DNA of 64,000 nucleotides from Angiostrongylus vasorum (lineage: Eukaryota > Nematoda > Chromadorea > Rhabditida > Metastrongylidae). Below, piece by piece: positions 21,610-31,909 of this stretch. The notes beneath the pieces were generated by a model. The model saw nothing but the letters and a program-made list of their open reading frames with translations, had not been told where the DNA came from and ran no database searches. The DNA lies in assembly GCA_018806985.1 (NCBI GenBank), contig JADANN010000404.1:682001-746000 (forward strand), in the 5' to 3' direction. The translations under genes and the position numbers were made by a program. Numbering within the stretch: position 1 is the first letter of the stretch; each line of letters opens with the position of its first letter.

Positions 21610-22850
21610 TAAGTATATATGGATGTTACCGCAAGGAGTGAGTTATCATGTCGCTCCTAAGGAATGAGGATGACAGAGCACTTACTTAATTATTCCCATT
21701 AACACCACGATTAAAGTATCTTTTGGTTCTGCACTTCGATTTGTTGAGATTAGTTATTTTTTGCCGCAGTTCCAGCATTTACGGGGGTTCTACTACACCC
21801 TTTTCGACCTCATCCCTAGCTCAACAAACTTCTCGTCACTTCGAAGCCAGGTCATCAGTACCAGACTCGTCTAGGATAACCCTACCCCTTCAAATTCGTG
21901 GGAACGCTGTAGCACAGTCATCTTAGGACTCTAGGGAGAATTGAAACGACCAACATTAGAGAGATTTCGCAATGAAGACGAAATTCATGAAGCAGACCGC
22001 TCTTACCCAGATTGGGCAACCGTCGATGAGTGTGTATACTCCAGCCAATCTAACAAGTCTGTCTGTTCTCAGTTTCAGTTCAAATTTGAAAGCTCAATAT
22101 AACGAAATTCCCCAACAACTCTTCGTCGTTCAACCATTTGCTAGATATGGAAGAGTCTCGTATTAATGAAAGGTAATGATGTTAAATCTGTTGCACTTCC
22201 AGCGACCTAATAAGACTGTTTTCATAGCAGTCTTATCGACTCTCTACAACCAGTCGGGATCAACATCACTATCAATGGAAAGACCCACAGTAATTCCCAA
22301 GATGAACTTCTGTTAGCCTCAACATTGATCAATAATGTGCTGTTTTTCTCTTTCGAAAGGCGCCCATGAGGTTGTTATTACAGTACTTATAAGCAAAAGC
22401 TGACGTAATGGAGGATTTCGCTTTTCTTCAGAACCTGCGAAGGCCAAGTTAACTGCAATTTAATCAGCCAAATACATCCATAAACACAGCAGAAAAGCCG
22501 CGAAGCTTAAATTTCAATTGCATTAGAAGGAAAACAGCTTATGCAAAAATCCACCGTTTTTCTTCGAGTCTTCCATTGAGGGCTCCACATGGTGATCAAT
22601 AGCACAGTGTTCACAATGATGCGCTGTGTTCGCTCTCACCTTAAAAAATCAGTATCAGATACCGTGTGGAATCACGAGTGATAACGAAGAATCCCTCTCT
22701 GCGGTTCGTTTTTGAATTTTTGAAATTTGTAAAAAATGGCCACCTAATGAACTTGGATTATTAGATGGAAGACTCTTAGAAAGCCCAGTGCGTGAAGAAG
22801 CTGTTTTTCCCAATGTGGTTGAAATTTGAGCATGGCGGTTTTTTCCGTTG
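21610..22850. other. No assigned feature
   Basis: Several short frames; none with splice or domain support. No repeat recognised. Confidence 0.4.
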
Positions 22851-22859
22851 GAGTTGCGG

Positions 22860-23085
22860 AAGTAATCGGTTACCAAGATTACAGCCAAACTTGCCCCTTT
22901 TTCCGGTTTTGAACCAGAGATCGAGATCGTCCAGAACGTCAGCTAAAGCTAATAAATAGCAGAGTAACAATGTCGTGTGTGCTAATCAAGAAAATAGGAA
23001 ATATCTGCAGTCTCACGTACATATCATGGAATAACGTTGTTTCGTCGTATCGTGCGGCTTGAATTGGTTGCAAAAATCGCTTGCT
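22860..23085 (-). CDS. Possible exons, uncharacterised
   Basis: Minus strand: acceptor AAATTCACAG, then KRFLQPIQAARYDETTLFHD and a possible donor TAC|GTGAGA near 23020. Just downstream a hydrophobic stretch LLLCYLLALADVLDDLDLW ends at a donor CTTG|GTAACC. The gap between the two would be a 35-bp intron, too short, so they cannot be joined as read; one or both may be wrong. Family unknown. Confidence 0.2.
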
Positions 23086-23089
23086 GTGA

Positions 23090-23840
23090 ATTTATCTCTG
23101 AGATAGACAGCGAAGGCGTAAACAATGGGTTATGGCACCCTGTCATAGATAGACAAGGTCTCTGACTCATTGCAGCGCTGCAGGTAAAACAACCCCTCGA
23201 TCTTTCGGAGGACAGCAGAATGGTAGCCAATTTATGTGGGGAGCAAACACGGAATTCATGCAGGCTTCAGCAATTCATTGAATAGGGTTTTTTTTGTTGC
23301 ACATTACCCAGACTGAAACCTCAAGCAATGAAAAAGATGCGCAGAAAACGATAAATAATGCAGAAATCTAGGAGAAGATTCAAAAACGATGAACCATGAC
23401 ACGAGAGGAAGTACTCGGCTCGAAACCCAATTCGAAACGAAACAATGTATAACTTGGCTGCCTCATAAACTCGTCTTGAACCGAAAATCGTACCCATTTT
23501 GTACACCAATTTCATATTTTCATCCAATCCGTTTACTTGCCATTGATATGAGTCCAGTGGAAACAGGCTTTTAATGGATAACTGACCAACAAATGGAGAC
23601 GAAGCAGGCGTGATCGGGAGCAAGAAAAGGCTAGTCGCAAAGGAATTTTTGCAATTACAAATGTCAGGCATGAGATTTTCACAATTCGCAACTCAGAGAG
23701 CTACAAGCAGAATTGCACTCACCTTTTCTGAAAGACAATTACATCCAGTTCTAAACTGGTATGAAGCAGAATTCCGCTTTTCCTCCTGGTCTGTGTGGAA
23801 ACTCGCGTGAAGGCGGTGTCACGCGAAAAAGACTGAAAAA
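23090..23840. other. No assigned feature
   Basis: A minus-strand 116-codon frame (23321-23671) overlaps an equally plausible alternative frame; no assignment made. Confidence 0.4.
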
Positions 23841-23845
23841 AAAGT

Positions 23846-24373
23846 GTGAGACGCCAAAAACTAAAACTAAAAAACTGTGCGAAAGAAGCGCTGGGAATTA
23901 GAAATACCAAAAAGTTGGAAATTAGAAAAGAGTTATATTTGAAGACGTCGGTGACCGACTGTTGTGTGCGACCTGAGTGGCCGGCATGCGTTAAGACGAC
24001 ACTCGACACGGCAGCGAACGGCGACGTGGATGCGCGGTGGAGTGGCGGCTGTGAATGGATGAATGGAAAATACTTCTACTTTTTTTTACTTTCTGCGAAC
24101 CGCCATCATAATGAGGAGATCAGAGCATGTCCTCGATTTGATTCTCTTCTTCGCATCCGTCGTGCACGAAACCACTCGGCACGCTTCAGGCTTCTGGTTT
24201 TCTTTACGAATTTGATCGATTGCTCCTCAAGTCGATTGCTTTTCGAATATAAGAATGACCGTGCTCAAGGGAGTAAACCGAGAGTAATTGACCTTGACTA
24301 CGTCGAGAATACTCTTGATCTTCTTAAACTACCACATATTTATCACCTCCAATGTACTAGGAAATCATGCTGA
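23846..24373 (+). CDS. 175-codon open frame, doubtful
   Basis: Longest uninterrupted ATG frame in the unannotated part of the window. Basic N terminus (MRRQKLKLKNCAKEALGIRN), a cysteine/tryptophan-containing middle and a C terminus VIDLDYVENTLDLLKLPHIY. No motif or splice support was recognised and the minus strand is also open over part of it. Local base composition is somewhat more GC-rich than the surroundings (24.0-24.1 kb), which by itself lengthens open frames. Confidence 0.2.
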   Translation: MRRQKLKLKNCAKEALGIRNTKKLEIRKELYLKTSVTDCCVRPEWPACVKTTLDTAANGDVDARWSGGCEWMNGKYFYFFLLSANRHHNEEIRACPRFDSLLRIRRARNHSARFRLLVFFTNLIDCSSSRLLFEYKNDRAQGSKPRVIDLDYVENTLDLLKLPHIYHLQCTRKSC

Positions 24374-24379
24374 CGTGCT

Positions 24380-25200
24380 CCACATCGATCTGTCTTGCCT
24401 TACGGTTGCCATCGATTGATTACTGACATGTTTCTGGTCGCTTTGCGCCGCTGACAATCGATATCCATCCCGGGCACCCATTGATCACGCTGCATCGATC
24501 GATTTCGTAGTCGTTTACAACCGCCCAGTTCGGGGACTCCGAGACAGAGGAAAATCCATTCTAAAGCGGTGTACACGGATTGCCCCTCCATTCAGTTCTG
24601 AATCGATCTCTTCTCACCTTGTGCTCTACTTAGACCCCACTTGTTTTAGTTCAGTTATTTTGACTAGTGAGAAAAGGTATTCCTTATTGAACTGGTTGAT
24701 ACAGCCATGGGTTGCTCGTCGAGCTCTGGCTATCCGTTCCATCAATCTTCTATCATTCGCCAATGTTGCTGAAGTGAGGAATTTATAGAAGAACACTCTT
24801 GTACGTTATGCGGCGCATCCTTAGGCTTCAGGGCTTGCTTCACGCTTTCAAATCTAAGCGTAACACATCTGTAACAACTTGGAATCTCACAGAAGTGTAA
24901 AGCCAAAGATGCGCTTCCAAAGGCCCAGTACGCAAAAAGCTTTGAATGGTTTCACACCAACGATATTGGTATTCATAATGGAGAAGAGCGTAGGGTTGTA
25001 GAAAAACGCAACATTCCTGATTTAACAATAATTTGTCGTTTGAAGGACTTTGAAAAGGGGAAGGAGATGAATAATTAGCCACTGAACTCAACAAACGCCT
25101 ACGGGATCTTCGTCGTAGAGACCGGAAAGAAATTAGATCACTTGGAGCTTCTAGGCATTTTGCAAATCCCAGCGTACACTATAAGGGTGACGGAAGGGAA
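24380..25200. other. No assigned feature
   Basis: No exon or repeat recognised. Confidence 0.5.
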
Positions 25201-25204
25201 AAAG

Positions 25205-25450
25205 GGAGCGTAATGGTACTGTTGTATTCACAATGAGCGTGGTAGTCGTTCGACTCCGTCCTTGGTCCACCAAACCGTTCATTCTTCCAAGACGAGAGTG
25301 GACCAGTATTCAACCACAGTCGAAAAGATAACGACAATCCTCAAGTAGTAGCCTAACACGCAAGTACAGATGTTCAAAGACCTTTAAAACGGAGGATGCA
25401 GGAAATCAATCAAATGCAAGAAGTTCTGGAGTTCTCACTTTAGATGTGAA
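25205..25450 (+). mobile_element. SINE-2 copy, degenerate and internally deleted
   Basis: GCGTGGTAGTCGTTCGACTC is the head and B box; GTCCACCAAACCGTTCATTC and CCTCAAGTAGTAGCCTAACACG follow the family order; a block in the middle is missing. Confidence 0.6.
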
Positions 25451-25454
25451 GGGA

Positions 25455-26155
25455 CTTGTACAAAAAACAATCGTATCGTCTTAGTTGGAAGGAATTATCT
25501 ATTTTAGCTTTTTGAATCTTTTTAAAGCGTTACAACAAAAAACTAGTGCCATGAAATTGGTGCAGTCTTCTCAAACTTGCACCATTTATATCTGATGTTA
25601 GCCAGCACAAAACTCCGATACTGATGCCCATCGAAGTTCAACAATACGCTGCACTAGTGACGTTGTAAAAGTTGAACAAGTTGGGCTAGGAAACCCTTCC
25701 TCATCCACCATACTCATCACAGCTCCAGCTAAACAATTATGCGTTTCATCTGTCATTCAACACCTGTCAAAATCTTCAACAACTAAACTGTTCACCACAA
25801 ATTTGTGGAATTCATCTCTTCCAGGACTCGGATTTCTAAGCCATTGAAATTGAAAAAAATCGTATCTCGTTGTCCAAAATCTGAACTCGGTGGACTGTAT
25901 TTCTATCAATAAAGTTGTATATCATTTGACTTTTTAACATTAAGCAGTTGCTGTCCGAAATCAGCTATCACTGTTCTATAGTCTGCAGCAAATAAACTTG
26001 GCAGTTGTAGACTGTTATCGTTTAACAACATCTTACCAGTCTGACACTTTAACAGTATAATTAATTTAAAACTAAAGATTTAATAAATAATCGATAACAA
26101 TTTAAGAACTTGCTTAGTCCGCCTTTTTATTCTTCAGCGTCCATTGTTTTTACGT
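25455..26155. other. No assigned feature
   Basis: AT-rich; nothing recognised. Confidence 0.5.
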
Positions 26156-26159
26156 GCTG

Positions 26160-27085
26160 ATTATTTTTAGTTACTCACTTACATGGATACTTGGATCGTC
26201 CATCTCCACGAGTTGTGCGGACCCCAGCACATTTGCCATTCGTTTCTTTCCCTCGCAATCGTCGACCATGGTGGTGCTTAGTTTTATTCGATCATGGTGG
26301 TCGATGCGTGTTTCATGCCGTGATCTGTGAAATAACTGCAGCTGCGGCTACAGCTGATTAACTTTGTTTATCACCACGTCCATCCAACGTGTAGGTGGTC
26401 GTCCTGGGGATCTTTGCATTCACGTCGAGTCCATTCTAAAGCTCTTTTCGTCAAGGTGTCGTCCGTTCTTCTCATTGTGTGACCGGCCCATCTATGTTCC
26501 GCTATCAATGTATATTCTCCTGGATCTCGAAGATGGGACAGATTTCGAAGATCAGAGCTTCGCATTCCGGCTAGGCATTGAGAGTGCCGGTTATATGTCA
26601 GAAGACATTGCTCAAGCGCTCTATGAGTGGTGCGACGCTTTCTGACATGGTTGATGTATCATCCCATGTCTCTGAAGTATAACAGAGCGCTGGGAGGACC
26701 GCAGAATTGAAAAAGGTGAGCGCGGATTTTCCGGGTTCTTCATTTGGTCGGTGGCTTCCTCGAGAGGCCCGAATGCGGCCCGAGCTGTTTCTCATTCTCT
26801 TCTAATTTATCCTTCATGTTCTTTTCCGTGTTCATTGGTCACCCAAGGGTATACGACGAGGTGGTTTGTTCAATCAGAGAGCTATCCAGTTTAATTTTTT
26901 TCGCCTTCGCACAATGGGTTTTTCATTAAGTGGGTCTTCTTCCGATTTATGCGCTGTCCGATCTTTTTCCCGCTTCGTTAAGCTCGTTGATCATCGTCTC
27001 TGTTTCGCTAGTACTTTTTGAGAAGATGACGATGTCGTCGACAAAAAGAAGATTTGATTGGAATTCTCCATCAAGGCATATGCCT
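26160..27085 (-). mobile_element. RTE-2 retrotransposon, 3' half
   Basis: A different RTE lineage from RTE-1. On the minus strand: catalytic F-V-D-D-I at 27031-27045, then SKSTSETETMINELNEAGK, and further on SSDLRNLSHLRDPGEY, HRWAGHTMRRTDD and ERNEWQMCWGPH, the RTE C-terminal tail. Frames are broken several times. The 3' end (minus strand) reads CCAAGTATCCATGTAAGTG at about 26181-26199, resembling the 3' end of R3. Confidence 0.8.
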
Positions 27086-27089
27086 CTCT

Positions 27090-27470
27090 CATACCAATCT
27101 AGTCTACAGTTTGTTTTCTGAGCAATGATTGTGTTGTGATTGTAAGCGAGATTACGTGTGAACAGATCAGAGCACTAACGTGGACGTCTTCTAAATTGCG
27201 ATCTCTGTGCAACACGCGTACCAAATCTCATTACAGTTTGGTTTTTGTCGAAAAGCTGTCGATGGAAGCAATGTGGAACTGGGAGATTAAGACACTTCTG
27301 ATATTTCCACACCTATCTGTGCAAAAAACTGCCTCGTAAAGCAAACGATTAACTAACTTTCTACATTAACAAAAAGACGAGAGCAATCATTATCGTTACG
27401 ATTTTGTTTTACTTCTACCTTGGTCGTTGTCTTGACATTGTGATAAAGTTTTTTTGCCATTTTGGTTACT
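27090..27470. other. No assigned feature
   Basis: Nothing recognised. Confidence 0.5.
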
Positions 27471-27477
27471 AGTAAGC

Positions 27478-27726
27478 TTACAAAATGGCTTTTTTGTTGA
27501 GGTTCCATTCAACTGTTTCTATGCAGATTTGCGAAGCATAGATAATTTCAAAGAATACGATGGCATTTCTCATTAGCTCCCTCAGTTGTGGGGTATTTTT
27601 AGTGAGCTTAGTGTGTTTCATTAAGCACATAATATATGGCTCATATCTATCTATGTTTTGTACCACATGTGATGCGGCCGACGATAGCCCTAATATTCTG
27701 AAGCCCAATATTCTGCTATTTGCCAT
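27478..27726 (-). CDS. 82-codon open frame, uncharacterised
   Basis: Starts with a true ATG (MANSRILGFRILGLSSAASH), continues VVQNIDRYEPYIMCLMKHTK and ELMRNAIVFFEIIYASQI and ends NLNKKAIL then TAA. Looks like an ordinary soluble helical protein but shows no domain or splice signals that I recognise. It may be an unspliced small gene, a terminal exon or chance. Confidence 0.3.
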   Translation of the reverse strand: MANSRILGFRILGLSSAASHVVQNIDRYEPYIMCLMKHTKLTKNTPQLRELMRNAIVFFEIIYASQICIETVEWNLNKKAIL

Positions 27727-27994
27727 GTGCTAGCTAACATAATTACCAACCGTTGCAATATGGATTATCCGTTAAAAAACAAATAATTATCAGCGGATAA
27801 TAACACCAACAACAGCCGGCTTGTTTAAAAAAGCATCCTTTCTTCTAGGCTTTTCGTGAAGAACTCAAACCATCAGAGTCGATGGTCTTCCTGCAGTGCG
27901 TTTAACATCCAGAGGGAGTCAGTCACTAACGGCTCTTGTCCATCGGTTGGCATTCATACGCATTATGTGTCCCGTCTACCTTATCTTCGACACG

Positions 27995-28125
27995 TATACA
28001 TATACAAAAGTATACATATGCATACACATATATATACCTATATAATATGTACACATGTGCCTGTATGTATAAACATACATACGTATGTGTATGCGTATGT
28101 ACATGTATATGTGTGCTATATATCA
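27995..28125. repeat. TA/CA/TG simple repeat
   Basis: Alternating ACATA, TATGTG and GTATG tracts with a purine-pyrimidine alternation typical of mixed dinucleotide microsatellites. Confidence 0.85.
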
Positions 28126-28151
28126 TTAAGGATCGCTATAGGTGATTGAAA

Positions 28152-28420
28152 GGGCGCGTGTGGCGCAGTGGTCGGAGGTGCCCTGCGACACAAACATGAG
28201 ATCGATCTTCGTGCCCGTTGCTAACCAAGCCTTCCATCCCTCCGGGGCCGGCAAATTGGTGCCAGACTTGTTTGGGAGGATAGCAGCACTGGCTCGATAT
28301 TCGGTAGGCCACCGTGAGTCATTGTAAGGACAGATATGCATTCATTCACCTCAACAATACTTGACGAACTCGAATGCATGGCTCAACCCTCAGTGATTCA
28401 TCAACGTGGACAGTTTCTTT
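28152..28420 (+). mobile_element. SINE-1 copy
   Basis: Head GGGCGCGTGTGGCGCAGTGG, body TCCGGGGCCGGCAAATTGGT, TAGGCCACCGTGAGTCATTG, then GATTCATCAACGTGGACAG at the tail end. Confidence 0.85.
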
Positions 28421-28477
28421 TTGAAGCTTTGAAGAGCTTTTATAAAACTTTTCAAAGCTTTTTATAGGTCATTATAT

Positions 28478-28665
28478 GCATATATGGCCTATACAGTGGT
28501 TGCAGTGGCCTAGCGATGTATTGAACCAGTGCTGGTATCCTCCCAGACGAGCCAAATACCAGTTTACCGACCCTGAGGGGTGGAGGGCTTAGTGAGCCTG
28601 GGAGGCAGGATCGATCCTATTTGTATTGCAGGGCACCTCGAAGCACTGAGTCGCACATATCCACT
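28478..28665 (-). mobile_element. SINE-1 copy, head half
   Basis: Inverted: GGCCTATACAGTGGTTGCAG, TATCCTCCCAGACGAGCCAA, GGATCGATCC, ending with the decayed head near 28660. It points against the neighbouring copy, giving an inverted SINE pair. Confidence 0.75.
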
Positions 28666-28888
28666 GCAAAGAATACGCATTAATTGGAATCGAGGAGAGA
28701 TGTTGGGTGAACCAATTTTTCTACTTGATTCTATTGGTCATGCTTTTACAGGATCAAACCAAAATTCCCTCGTGAATTGCAGGGATTCTCAAGAATCGTG
28801 CTAAAATTGTAGCGCGAGACCAGTTAACTTAACAAAATGCGAAACGCTACAGGAATCTTAAAGTTGGACGATGGGATGACTGCACAGA

Positions 28889-29269
28889 AATCACAGTTGA
28901 ATATTTTCAATTAATCGCAATCCGAGCGAAATGCTGTTTCACATTTCTACAAAACTGGTTTGTCAAAAAGTAAGCCAGACTTTGTTTTTTCCTAGTTCTG
29001 TCATAAATTAATAAAAACATTCTAAATATTTGCTCCTGCTCCTTTCAAATGGATGGGGCTCTGGATCGAATTCATGTATGTTACAGAGCGCTTCTATCAA
29101 CAACAAAAGGTGTGCGCTTATTGGAAGGTGAGTTTTTAAATGGACTATATAAAATTGAGCAGTTTTTCATCGTTAATATTGAGCTAGCATTAGCATCTAA
29201 GCTACTAATTTGGCTAATCGATCGTGGGTTTTGCAGCAGTTTTACAACATGTGTCATGTTCCTGTGTAA
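28889..29269 (+). CDS. Candidate terminal exons, uncharacterised
   Basis: A coding-like exon after AAATCACAG reads EYFQLIAIRAKCCFTFLQNW and ends near 28970 at AA|GTAAGCC (or at the overlapping TAA). With acceptor TATGTTACAG (29086) it can join a short exon ending GAAG|GTGAGT at 29127, and from there the acceptor GGGTTTTGCAG (29236) leads to VLQHVSCSCVK and TAA with AATAAA following. An alternative frame over the last two exons (MGLWIEFMYVTERFY.., then QFYNMCHVPV, stop) is also in phase. The splice sites are good, the frame is undecided. It may belong to the same gene as the exons at 29.8-30.5 kb. Confidence 0.3.
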
Positions 29270-29826
29270 AATAAATCTAATTGACGTATCCTCCATCCGG
29301 TGGTTCATTGGCGACATTATCGTCGAGTGTTGTTGAGGCGTTTGCAGATGCCATGCACACGTAAGGGAACGTTAAACAGGACTAGTATTCTATATCTACA
29401 ACTCCATTACTGGTGATAAATGTTACCTAGATTATGCCTTAGTGAATGGTATTCACTTCCGGTGTGGATAATAGATCTACAGTTAAGTCTAGTAAAATAC
29501 AATGTTAATGGATTGCAGTATTCAAGCTAATACTTCACCGAGTGGAATGGACTAGTAACATCTGCATAAATTAGAAAGTTGCCGTTGCAGACGATCTGCA
29601 TTATCTAGTTTGTGCGGGAAAGAAACAAGAGGCATGGATCTTTTAACGCAATGGAGTATCAGTGAAGTAAATGACTGATACCGATCATGTTGAGTTCCAC
29701 GTTTGTTGCCAAGTAAGATTATTACCATCGAATCATAATGGATTCCCACTTCTTACTAACTAAATTGCGATTGATTCAACGTAGGATTATTAATTAGAGT
29801 TTTTAGTGGGTTGATTTTTACCTTAT

Positions 29827-30504
29827 ATGTTAGTGAGGGGGATGGATCGGCAGAAGCGAATTGATATCAAATCATTTGCTCTCCGGTTCTTTATATTATC
29901 GCACAAAGGTCGTTTGGTAGAGATACTAAGTGTCACAATAGAAGGTTATTCTATGCATGGGACAGTGTGTCGGAGGCAGTTACTTGAACACGATTCGGTT
30001 CATTGTGTGATCATGTCTATCCTATCGTTTTTTGACTCCCAAGGTATTCACTATTTTACATCATTATTTGTGACATTTATAAATCCCTATCAACCGTTCA
30101 ACTGTTCTAACTACAATTCTGGCAGAACATACATCTTTGTCTTCTTTGTGTTTTTCTTACCCTTGTTTCACTCTTTTCACACATAGCGAATTTTTTGTTA
30201 GAGGAAATGATATCTGTTTTTGTCGATTTTCTCACGTTCCATTTCAACCTACGCAAGGAGACGATAAGCAATCCGTGGTGGGGATTAGTTTTGACTCTTA
30301 CATATCTCCGCATGAAACAGGTCAAACTTAATATTTTGATGAACAAAAGAAAGGCCTGACTAGAAAGGGAGACACAAAAATGTTAGTTTTTTCATTTTAT
30401 TATTGGAATAGTTCTTGAGAACTTATACCACATTTGCTTTTTAGTTGTGTTTCTCCCTAAGAAGGAACACACGCTTCGAGAAGAGTATTGACTGGCAATT
30501 ATAG
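29827..30504 (+). CDS. Uncharacterised helical protein, three exons (gene C)
   Basis: Exons 29827-30043, 30187-30320 and 30445-30504 join in phase: donors CAAG|GTATTC and CAG|GTCAAA, acceptors TTCACACATAG and ATTTGCTTTTTAG; stop TAG. Introns are 143 and 124 bp. The product from the first ATG is 136 residues: a basic start (MLVRGMDRQKRIDIKSFALR), then alpha-helical segments such as LVEILSVTIEGYSMHGTVC, NFLLEEMISVFVDFLTFHF and NPWWGLVLTLTYLRMK, ending NTRFEKSIDWQL. No clear signal peptide. The pattern of paired amphipathic helices is reminiscent of ARM/HEAT-like proteins but I recognise no family. An acceptor-like GAGTTTTTAG lies 25 bp before the ATG and could be a spliced-leader site or a cis acceptor from upstream exons (a candidate at about 29590-29663 reads SALSSLCGKETRGMDLLTQW). 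Confidence 0.5.
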
Positions 30505-30626
30505 CAGCCGCGTTCCATCATCACGTTACTTTCTTTACCGTTTTTCCCCCTATGTCATATAAAACTAATCAGTGCAGTCTGCCACTCACTGTAAACAGTA
30601 CTACTACCCTGGTGGAACTGTAGTTT

Positions 30627-31014
30627 ACTTACTTCGATACTTGGACGGGCCGTCCTCACTGGGTGTGCAGGCCCTTGCAAAAATTTCTATTTTTCGGACT
30701 TTTATTGGCTTAGTCATTCTGGTTCCTTGGAGTCCCGAGGTCAGCCTGGCCAAAGTCTGCCCCAGGTCATCACCGCGCCAAGCAGTCGCAGCCCTTGTGG
30801 ATCAAAGGGAGGTTCGCCATCAGTTGACTAGTTTGGTACCAGGACAGTGACAAAGCCTAGTATTGCTTTACTCCTAGCTGGGCTTCCTGATGGAAACGAC
30901 GGACTCCTCAGTACGGGAGACCCTCCTGGGGGATGAATACACCCCCTATACCTCGCAGCCCAACACCCAGAAATACCTCACAGCCACGATGAGGCGGTAA
31001 ATCGTTAGGAGGGA
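30627..31014 (-). mobile_element. R3 non-autonomous retroelement, copy 2
   Basis: Inverted copy of the 9174-9550 element, 388 bp, with a perfect 11-bp target-site duplication AACTGTAGTTT at 30616-30626 and 31015-31025. The minus-strand 3' end reads CCAAGTATCGAAGTAAGT. It inserted just downstream of gene C. Confidence 0.85.
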
Positions 31015-31129
31015 AACTGTAGTTTTGCCATTGTAATTCACGAAGTTACCAAACTGCTTTTTTTTTCTTGATGTACAACAGTCTTCTCTAAATTTGCCGT
31101 CTTTCTTTTTTTTGAAACGTGATGGCGTT

Positions 31130-31390
31130 TTTTAAAGGAGCGACATCGTTCTCTGTCTCACTACATCCGTTTTCTTTTACAGGACACCAGTTCATTTCGT
31201 AACACTTCGCTTTCAAGTGGCTCACTGGAAGTGAAAGTCAGTCAAATGGCTTCTCGAAACAAGGAAATGTTCTTTAATATACGACTTCTACATAATTTTG
31301 TTACGAATAATCTTTGGAGAAAATTTAGCTATTTGGTTGTGTCGTCTTAAATTTAGGGTTTCGCAAGCATGGCAATTAGATTTAATTCTA
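31130..31390. repeat. Direct repeat D1
   Basis: Shares an ordered set of words with 31600-31905: GTCAGTCAAATGGCTTCTC against GTCAGTCAAACGGTTTCTC, and CTTTGGAGAAAATTTAGCTAT in both. Diverged; the minus strand of D2 keeps an open stretch EIEVPLNELETYKKMDLVKL, so the family may be coding-derived. Confidence 0.6.
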
Positions 31391-31414
31391 TTACACTGTA
31401 TCGAAGTGTGACTG

Positions 31415-31557
31415 TATTCACTCTGAGGAAAGCGAAATCCGCCGAAACGTCAGCTTGTACGTAAATAAAGAAATAAAATAACACCTCGTGTTTGCTAAAC
31501 AAAAGCAGAGAGAATTATTCAATCAATGCCGAGGTTAATAGAAAGTCGGATATGGGA
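31415..31557 (+). mobile_element. FB1 remnant, single arm
   Basis: CTGAGGAAAGCGAAATCCGC then CGAAACGTCAGCTTG (31425-31459), a diverged arm end, and the family tail CCGAGGTTAATAGAAAGTCG at 31529-31548. The opposite arm is absent. It sits between direct repeats D1 and D2. Confidence 0.65.
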
Positions 31558-31589
31558 ATTATCCTCTATATTTATAGTGTCTTTTGCAC

Positions 31590-31905
31590 CGGAATGTGGT
31601 AGATGTTTTAGAGGGACATTGTTCCCAATTTCACCAAATCCATTTTTTTATAGGTTTCCAATTCGTTTAGTGGTACTTCTATTTCAAATGGCTTTTCATC
31701 ATTGCGAATTGGAAGCGATAGTCAGTCAAACGGTTTCTCAAAAAAGGTAAATGTTTGTGCTCGTATAGACTTTAATGCATGCCTCTTTAGAAGTATTGTT
31801 GTGGATTGCAAAGGTTTGAGCTTTGGAGAAAATTTAGCTATTTAGAAGGAAATTTTAAATTTGGTTCTGTCCGCTTAAATTCAATGTTTTGCAGGCTTAA
31901 TGATT
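31590..31905. repeat. Direct repeat D2
   Basis: Second copy of the D1 repeat (see 31130-31390). Confidence 0.6.
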
Positions 31906-31909
31906 TGAC

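Noticed and set aside
21124..21641. Several open frames of 100-150 codons on both strands (HTYI and YVCM repeats)
   Set aside because: They are produced by the TATG/GTAT tetranucleotide, which has no stop in any frame; low-complexity products on both strands are not genes.
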